From the NCBI RefSeq assembly GCF_008933605.1, contig NZ_WBUS01000005.1:1-53545 (forward strand): a stretch of 53,545 nucleotides of DNA. Direction: 5' to 3'. The stretch comes from Albidovulum sp. Lineage in GTDB: Bacteria > Pseudomonadota > Alphaproteobacteria > Rhodobacterales > Rhodobacteraceae. The position numbers and the translations under genes are program-made. This document shows positions 47,721-53,545 of the stretch, in pieces. How positions within the stretch are numbered: position 1 is the first letter of the stretch; each line of letters opens with the position of its first letter. The notes below the pieces were generated by a model that was given only the letters and a program-made list of their open reading frames with translations, was not told the DNA's origin and made no database searches.

Positions 47721-48524
47721 TCAGACCAGGTCGCGCAAGTATCGTCGGAGCACCCGTTCGAGCTTGGCCGCGCCGAGCGGCGCCATGGCCTTGGTATGCT
47801 CGTGGCTGATCTTCTCGTCGCTCATGCCGGCGGCCATGTTGGTGATGACCGAGACGGCGGCGAGCCTCAGCCCGAGGAAGCGGGCGAGGATCACCTCCGG
47901 CACCGTGGACATGCCGACCGCGTCAGCCCCGAGGGTCCGGATCGCGCGGATCTCGGCCGGCGTCTCGAACGAGGGGCCGGAATACCAGGCATAGACACCC
48001 TCGACGAGGTCAAGCCCCTCGGCGGAGGCCGCCGCGCGAAGAGCCGCCCGCATCGCGGGGTCATGGGCGTCCGTCATCGGAACGAAGCGTGCGTCGGAGG
48101 CTTCGCCGATCAGGGGATTGAGCCCGGAGAAGTTGATGTGGTCGGAGAGCAGCATCAGCGATCCCGGCGGCGTCGCGGGGCGGAGCGAGCCGGCCGCGTT
48201 CGTCACGATCAGCCGCTCGGCGCCGAGGGATCTCAGCACTTCGAGGGGCAGCCGCATCGCGTCGGCGCGGCCGCTCTCGTAATAGTGCGCCCGTCCGCCG
48301 AAGACGGCGACGCGCACGCCCTCCAGCATGCCGACCGCCAGCCTCGGATTGTGGCCGGAAACACCGGCATGGGGAAAGCCCGGCAGATCGACATAGTCGA
48401 TTGCCACCCCGTCCACCTCGTCCGCGATGTGGCCGAGGCCCGAGCCGAGGATAAGCCCGTGGCTGACCGCTTCCGGTCCGGCGCGCTGGCGGATGAGCCG
48501 CGCGAGGTCAGCGCTCCTTGACAT
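47721..48524 (-). CDS. Purine-nucleoside phosphorylase (PNP/MTAP class I-type)
   Basis: GLILGSGLGHIADEV, GRAHYYES, VTNAAGSLRP, DHINFSGLNPLIG, GPSFETPAEIRAIRTLGADAVGMSTVPEVI. Confidence 0.94.
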   Translation of the reverse strand: MSRSADLARLIRQRAGPEAVSHGLILGSGLGHIADEVDGVAIDYVDLPGFPHAGVSGHNPRLAVGMLEGVRVAVFGGRAHYYESGRADAMRLPLEVLRSLGAERLIVTNAAGSLRPATPPGSLMLLSDHINFSGLNPLIGEASDARFVPMTDAHDPAMRAALRAAASAEGLDLVEGVYAWYSGPSFETPAEIRAIRTLGADAVGMSTVPEVILARFLGLRLAAVSVITNMAAGMSDEKISHEHTKAMAPLGAAKLERVLRRYLRDLV

Positions 48525-49479
48525 AGGCCTCGCCTCCCGCGCGCGGCGGGATCGCGCGGCCGACGAAGCCGGCGAGCACGATCACCGTCAGGATGTAGGG
48601 CAGCGCGTCGAGCATAGGCACCGGCACGTCGAATCCCACAGTCTTCTTGATGACGTCCGGCCTGAGCGCGAGCGCCTGGAAGAAGCCGAAGAGGAGCGTC
48701 GCCATCAGCGCGTACCAAGGCCGCCACTTGGCGAAGATGAGTGCGGCGAGCGCGATGTAGCCGCGCCCCGCGGTCATCTCCTTGCCGAAGCCGGCCTGGA
48801 GCCCGGCGGCCATGTAGGCGCCGGCGATGCCGCAAAGGACGCCGGTGATCATCACGGCGGTATAGCGCAGCCGCACGACCGAGATGCCGGCGGTATCGAC
48901 CGAGGCAGGGTTTTCACCCACCGCCCGCAGGCGGAGCCCGAAGCGGGTGCGGTAGAGCGCCCACCATGTGACGGGCACGGCGAGAAGGGCGACGTAGACG
49001 AGCGCGCCGTGACCGGACAGGACCTCGCGGTAGAAGGGGCCGACAAGGGGGACCTGCCCGATGGCGTCGGCGAAGGGAAGCTCGATCGGATTGAACCGGC
49101 CGTTGCCGGTCAGCGGCGGCGTCCGCCCGCCCTGCCGGAAGAGCGACTGCGCCGCCAGAACCGTGATCCCGGAGGCGACGAAGTTCAGCGCCACGCCCGA
49201 GATGAGCTGGTTGCCGCGGAAGGTGATCGAGGCGAGCCCGTGGATCGCCGCGAAGACGAGGGAACCGGCGATGCCCGCGAGCAGCCCGAGCCAGACGTTG
49301 CCGGTCAGCGCGGCCACGGCCCCGGTGCACATTGCCGCGGCGAGCATCTTGCCCTCGAGCCCGATGTCGAAGACGCCGGACCGTTCGGAGTAGAGCCCGG
49401 CGAGGCAGGCCAGCAGCAGGGGCGTCGCAAGCCGCAGCGTGGAGTCGAGAATCTGCAGAAGCGTCGCATAGTCCATCAC
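48508..49479 (-). CDS. Nucleoside ABC transporter permease (BmpA-associated)
   Basis: TPLLLACLAGLYSERSGVFDIGLEGKMLAAAMCTG; GENPASVDTAGISVVRLRYTAVMITG. Confidence 0.94.
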   Translation of the reverse strand: MMDYATLLQILDSTLRLATPLLLACLAGLYSERSGVFDIGLEGKMLAAAMCTGAVAALTGNVWLGLLAGIAGSLVFAAIHGLASITFRGNQLISGVALNFVASGITVLAAQSLFRQGGRTPPLTGNGRFNPIELPFADAIGQVPLVGPFYREVLSGHGALVYVALLAVPVTWWALYRTRFGLRLRAVGENPASVDTAGISVVRLRYTAVMITGVLCGIAGAYMAAGLQAGFGKEMTAGRGYIALAALIFAKWRPWYALMATLLFGFFQALALRPDVIKKTVGFDVPVPMLDALPYILTVIVLAGFVGRAIPPRAGGEAYVKER

Positions 49480-50570
49480 GCGGCCCCCCCGAGCGGTCGC
49501 GGCCGGAAGAAGAGGCCGAGGAACATCCGCACCATGTAGTCAAGCGCCCCGGTGAAGAGGATGACGAGCCCCTGCACGACGGTCCGGAGCTCGATCGGGA
49601 TCGCCGTCCAGAGGCCGAGCTCCGCCCCGCCCTGGTAGAGGAAGCCGAAGAGGATGGCGGCGAGAAAGACGCCGACCGGATGGTTGCGCCCCATGAGGGC
49701 GACCGCGATGCCGATGAAGCCGGCCCCCTCGGCCGAGTTCTGCAAGAGCCGTCCGGCCTCTCCCATGACGTTGTTGATCGACATGAGGCCCGCGAGCGCG
49801 CCGGAGATCAGCATGGCGATCATCGTCACCCGGAAGGGGTTGATCCCCGCATAGCGCGCGGCCGGTTCCGATTTTCCGAAGGCGCGGATTTCATAGCCGA
49901 GCCGCGTGCGCCAGAGCAGGACCCAGACGAGCCAGCAGGCGAGGAGCGCCACGAAGAGCGTCACGTTCGCCGGCACCTGCTTGGAAAAGACGAGGTTCAG
50001 CCCCGGGATTTCATGCAGCGTCGGCAGCCGCGTCCCTTCGGGAAAGCGCGCGCTCGCCGGGTCCATGCTGGTCGGCGGGCGCAGGACCTCCACGAGGAAA
50101 TAGATGAGGAGGGCCGCGGCGATGTAATTGAACATGATCGTCGTGATGACGATGTGGCTCCCGCGTTTCGCCTGGAGGTAGGCCGGCACCGCCGCCCAGG
50201 CCGCACCGAAGAGCGCGCCGCCCGCCATCGCCGCAGGAAGCGCGAGCGTCCAGTGCGGCCAGGGCAGGGCGAGGCAGGCGAGCGCCACGCCAAGGCCGCC
50301 AAGCTGCGCCTGGCCCTCGCCGCCGATGTTGAAGAGGCTGGCGTGGAACGCCACCGTCACCGCGAGCCCGGTGAAGATGAAGCTCGTGGCATAGTAGAGC
50401 GTGTAACCCCAACCATAGGCCGATCCGACCGCGCCCTGGACCATCGTCCTGAGCGCCTCGGACGGGCTTTGCCCGATGGCGAGGATGACGAGGGCGGAGA
50501 TGATGCCCGCGAGGAGAAGGCTGATGGCCGGCACGAGGACGAGGTCGGCCCAGCGGGGAAGCTTCGTCAT
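49476..50570 (-). CDS. Nucleoside ABC transporter permease (BmpA-associated)
   Basis: FTGLAVTVAFHASLFNIGGEGQAQLGGLGVAL; KRGSHIVITTIMFNYIA; GFIGIAVALMGRNHPVGVFLAAILFGFLYQGG. Confidence 0.94.
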   Translation of the reverse strand: MTKLPRWADLVLVPAISLLLAGIISALVILAIGQSPSEALRTMVQGAVGSAYGWGYTLYYATSFIFTGLAVTVAFHASLFNIGGEGQAQLGGLGVALACLALPWPHWTLALPAAMAGGALFGAAWAAVPAYLQAKRGSHIVITTIMFNYIAAALLIYFLVEVLRPPTSMDPASARFPEGTRLPTLHEIPGLNLVFSKQVPANVTLFVALLACWLVWVLLWRTRLGYEIRAFGKSEPAARYAGINPFRVTMIAMLISGALAGLMSINNVMGEAGRLLQNSAEGAGFIGIAVALMGRNHPVGVFLAAILFGFLYQGGAELGLWTAIPIELRTVVQGLVILFTGALDYMVRMFLGLFFRPRPLGGAA

Positions 50571-52153
50571 GCCGCCTGACCTCCCTCGACGCCGGCCATG
50601 AGAAGGCCGAGCTCGCGCTCGTTGGTCTTCTCGGGGTCGCGCTCGCCCATGATGCGGCCGTCAAACATCACCGCGATGCGGTCGGCGAGGCCGAGGATCT
50701 CGTCAAGCTCCACGGAGACGAGCAGGATCGCCTTGCCGGCGTCCCGGAGCTCCACGATGCGCTTGTGGATGAACTCGATCGCGCCGATGTCCACGCCGCG
50801 CGTGGGCTGGCCGACGAGGAGAAGCTCGGGGTTCCGCTCGATTTCCCGCGCGAGGATCAGCTTCTGCTGGTTGCCGCCGGAAAAGCTCTTGGCGGCGAGC
50901 GTCGGGATCGGCGGGCGCACGTCGAAGCGCTCCATCTTGCCCTGGGTGTCCTCGAGGATGGCGTCGTTGTCCATCAGGAGCCGGCTCTTCTGGTAGGCCG
51001 GGTCGTTGTGGTAGCCGAAGGCCATGTTCTCCCAGGCGGCGAAATCCATGATCATGCCAAGCCGCTGGCGATCCTCCGGCACATGGGAAATGCCCTTCGC
51101 GCGCCGGGTCTGGCCATCGGATTTCGTCCCGGTCAGGTCCAGCTCGACGCCGTTCAGCCTTACGGTGCCGGTTGCGCGGCGGAACCCGCCCAGCACTTCG
51201 AGCAGTTCGGACTGGCCGTTGCCGGCGACACCGGCGATGCCGAAGATCTCGCCCGCGCGGATCTGGAACGATATGCCGCGCAGCCGCTCCACCTTGTCGG
51301 CATCGACGACGCGGAGGTTCTCGACCTCGAGCACCACCCGGCCGGGCGTCGCCGGCCCCTTGGCCACGTCGAGCAGGACCTTTCGGCCGACCATCAGCTC
51401 GGCAAGTTCCTCCGGGCTTGTCGTCGCCGTCTTCACCGTCGCCGTCATCTCGCCCCGACGCATCACCGATACGGTGTCGGTGATCTCCATGATCTCGCGC
51501 AGCTTGTGGGTGATGAGGATGACGGTCTTTCCCTGTTCCTTCAGGCCCCGGAGGATTCGGAAGAGGTGATCCGCCTCGTCGGGCGTCAGTACGCCGGTGG
51601 GCTCGTCGAGGATCAGGATCTCGGCGCTGCGGTAGAGCGCCTTCAGGATCTCCACCCGCTGCTGGTGTCCGACCGAGAGTTCCTCCACCACCGCGTCGGG
51701 ATCGACGTCGAGTTCGTATTCGCGCGCAAGCTCGCCCAGCACCTTGCGCGCCTTGGCCAGCGAGGGGCGCAGGAGCGGCCCATCCTCGGCGCCGAGGATG
51801 ACGTTCTCCAGCACGGTGAAATTCTGCACCAGCTTGAAATGCTGGAAGACCATGCCGATGCCGGCACGGATCGCGGCCTGGCTGTCGGGGATCTGTGTCG
51901 CGCGGCCGTCGATGAGGATCTCCCCGGCGTCGGCCTTGTAGAAGCCGTAGAGGATCGACATCAGTGTCGACTTGCCAGCACCATTCTCGCCGATGATGCC
52001 GTGGATCGAGCCCTTCGCCACCTGGATCGAAATGTCCTTGTTGGCCTGCACGGGGCCGAAGGCCTTCGAGATTCCCTTCAGTTCGATGGCAAATGGGGCA
52101 GCCGTTTCCGGCCGCCCCGTCCTTGCCGTCGCGCTGTCGCCGCCAGCGGCCAT
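50567..52153 (-). CDS. Nucleoside ABC transporter ATP-binding protein (two-domain, sugar-ABC-like)
   Basis: GENGAGKSTLMSILYGFY, LSVGHQQRVEILKALYRSAEILILDEPTGVLTP, SGGNQQKLILAREIERNPELLLVGQPTRGVDIGA. Confidence 0.95.
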   Translation of the reverse strand: MAAGGDSATARTGRPETAAPFAIELKGISKAFGPVQANKDISIQVAKGSIHGIIGENGAGKSTLMSILYGFYKADAGEILIDGRATQIPDSQAAIRAGIGMVFQHFKLVQNFTVLENVILGAEDGPLLRPSLAKARKVLGELAREYELDVDPDAVVEELSVGHQQRVEILKALYRSAEILILDEPTGVLTPDEADHLFRILRGLKEQGKTVILITHKLREIMEITDTVSVMRRGEMTATVKTATTSPEELAELMVGRKVLLDVAKGPATPGRVVLEVENLRVVDADKVERLRGISFQIRAGEIFGIAGVAGNGQSELLEVLGGFRRATGTVRLNGVELDLTGTKSDGQTRRAKGISHVPEDRQRLGMIMDFAAWENMAFGYHNDPAYQKSRLLMDNDAILEDTQGKMERFDVRPPIPTLAAKSFSGGNQQKLILAREIERNPELLLVGQPTRGVDIGAIEFIHKRIVELRDAGKAILLVSVELDEILGLADRIAVMFDGRIMGERDPEKTNERELGLLMAGVEGGQAA

Positions 52154-53148
52154 CAGAAGGTCGCGGCGGGGCAGGTGTTGTCGGACATGTAGTCGTGCAC
52201 GCTGATCTCGCCCGACTTGATCTTGGCGGCGGCCTCCTCGACCTTCGCCTTCATGTCGTCGGTGACGAGGCTCGCGTTGTTGTCATCCATCGCATAGCCG
52301 ACGCCCTCGTTGGCGAGGCCCATCACGTTGATCCCCGTGGTCATGTCGGCGCCTTCCTTGAAGGCGTCATAGACCGCGTTGTCCACGCGCTTGACCATGG
52401 AGGTCAGCACCTTTCCGGGGTGCAGGTAGTTCTGGTTGCTGTCGACGCCGATCGAGAGGATCCCCTCGTCTGCCGCCGCCTGCAGAACACCGATGCCGGT
52501 GCCGCCCGCGGCGGCATAGATCACGTCCGCGCCCTGCGACTTCTGTGCCTTGGCAAGCTCGGCACCCTTCACCGGGTCGTTCCAGGCCGCGGGCGTGGTG
52601 CCGGTCATGTTCATCACGACCGTCGCGTCGGGGTTCACCGCCTTGACGCCCTCGGCATAGCCGCAGCCGAACTTGCGGATCAGCGGGATGTCCATGCCGC
52701 CGATGAAGCCGACGGTGCCTGTCTTCGAGGCCAGCGCAGCCATCATGCCGACGAGGTAGGAGCCTTCGTGTTCGTTGAAGACCACCGATTTCACGTTCGG
52801 CTGCTCCACCACCATGTCGATGATCGCGAACTTGGTGTCGGGGAAGTCGGGTGCCACCTTGTTCAGCACGTCGCCGAAGGCGAAGCCGGTCATCACGACG
52901 GGGTTCGCGCCGGCCTCGGCCAGCCGCCGCAGCGCCTGTTCGCGCTGGGCCTCGGACTGCATCTCAAGCTCCTTGTAGGTGCCGCCGGTTTCCGCCTTCC
53001 ACTTCTCGGCGCCGTTGTACGCGGCCTCGTTGAAGGACTTGTCGAACTTGCCGCCGAGGTCGTAGATGATCGCCGGGTCGGCCAGCGCCGCGCCCGAGGT
53101 CAGCGCCAGCACCGCGGCCGCGCCGAGGAATTTTCTCTGAAGGGTCAT
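52153..53148 (-). CDS. BMP-family (PnrA-like) nucleoside ABC transporter substrate-binding protein
   Basis: Signal peptide; IIYDLGGKFDKSFNEAAYNGAEKW; VGMMAALASKTGTVGFIGGMDIPLIRKFGCGYAEGVK; GVDSNQNYLHPGKVLTSMVKRVDNAV. Confidence 0.95.
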   Translation of the reverse strand: MTLQRKFLGAAAVLALTSGAALADPAIIYDLGGKFDKSFNEAAYNGAEKWKAETGGTYKELEMQSEAQREQALRRLAEAGANPVVMTGFAFGDVLNKVAPDFPDTKFAIIDMVVEQPNVKSVVFNEHEGSYLVGMMAALASKTGTVGFIGGMDIPLIRKFGCGYAEGVKAVNPDATVVMNMTGTTPAAWNDPVKGAELAKAQKSQGADVIYAAAGGTGIGVLQAAADEGILSIGVDSNQNYLHPGKVLTSMVKRVDNAVYDAFKEGADMTTGINVMGLANEGVGYAMDDNNASLVTDDMKAKVEEAAAKIKSGEISVHDYMSDNTCPAATF

Positions 53149-53290
53149 GGAGGAACTCCCGGTTGATAATCCCTGTCGATCCGCGCTCAGCGCCGTCCCG
53201 CGGGTCGGCCTCTCAACGGCGCGGATTGCCGATGATTAGGGCGAAAGGGCTCTTGCCGGTCAATAGCGATTCCGCATGACGAGCGGTTAA

Positions 53291-53308
53291 CTTGACCGAT
53301 TGGTCAAG
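53291..53308. promoter_or_regulatory. RutR-like palindromic operator upstream of the BMP operon
   Basis: CTTGACC-GATT-GGTCAAG; contains TTGACCGATTGGTCAA, one mismatch from E. coli RutR consensus TTGACCAnnTGGTCAA. Confidence 0.6.
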
Positions 53309-53545
53309 CAGTCTGACGCGGTTCGGCCGGCGCGGCAGGCCCGAGCGGGCAGGCAAGGAGAAGCGCATCCGTGGCGCCGCCGTCTGGCCGGCGGTAATAA
53401 CCGCGTCGCCGGCCGGCCTCGGCAAAGCCGGCCCGCGCATAGAGCACGCGCGCGGCGGCGTTGTCGGCCGACACCTCCAGGAACGCACGCTCGGCCCCCG
53501 CGGCGACGGCGCGATCCAGGAAGGCCGCGGCACGGGCACCGCGCT
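53304..53545 (-). CDS. rimI: RimI-like GNAT N-acetyltransferase, C-terminal part (truncated by window edge)
   Basis: Minus frame reads RGARAAAFLDRAVAAGAERAFLEVSADNAAARVLYARAGFAEAGRRRGYYRRPDGGATDALLLACPL...*, typical RimI motif; the listed ORF 53213-53539 is out of frame. Confidence 0.85.
   Translation of the reverse strand, partial: RGARAAAFLDRAVAAGAERAFLEVSADNAAARVLYARAGFAEAGRRRGYYRRPDGGATDALLLACPLGPAAPAEPRQTA

Noticed and set aside
53213-53539. Minus-strand 108-aa ORF at window end
   Set aside because: Wrong frame; the RimI-like acetyltransferase frame (stop 53304-53306) gives a clear GNAT sequence instead.

Overview
This is a high-GC alphaproteobacterial chromosome segment, Rhodobacterales-like in gene content. 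It is densely coding; I saw no rRNA, tRNA, CRISPR array, prophage or IS element. Most of it is ordinary metabolism and transport: malonyl-CoA synthase; UDP-glucose dehydrogenase plus YjbF/YjbH-type exopolysaccharide genes; a glutamine-synthetase-like/ALDH/Fe-ADH operon beside a TRAP transporter, an N-formylglutamate amidohydrolase-family protein and an RpiR regulator; two complete peptide-type ABC operons; a divergent SHMT-like enzyme with a divergent LysR gene; ethylmalonyl-CoA pathway genes (ecm, ccr); a Dda/RecD-like helicase; a TIGR02186 + TauE/SafE pair; and a BMP-type nucleoside ABC operon with PNP. The one clearly anomalous region is a lower-GC islet (about 35.72-37.09 kb). It is flanked by degenerate direct repeats and holds a gene broken by one frameshift and one in-frame TGA. 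The C-terminal part carries an RNTMTAH (Rx4-6H) motif typical of HEPN ribonucleases. Other points worth checking are a near-consensus RutR operator upstream of the BMP operon, the candidate gamma-glutamylation amine/amino-alcohol pathway, and several palindromic operators. I did not find a convincing wholly new system; the islet and the GS-like cluster are the best candidates. Product names come from reading the translations, not from database searches.
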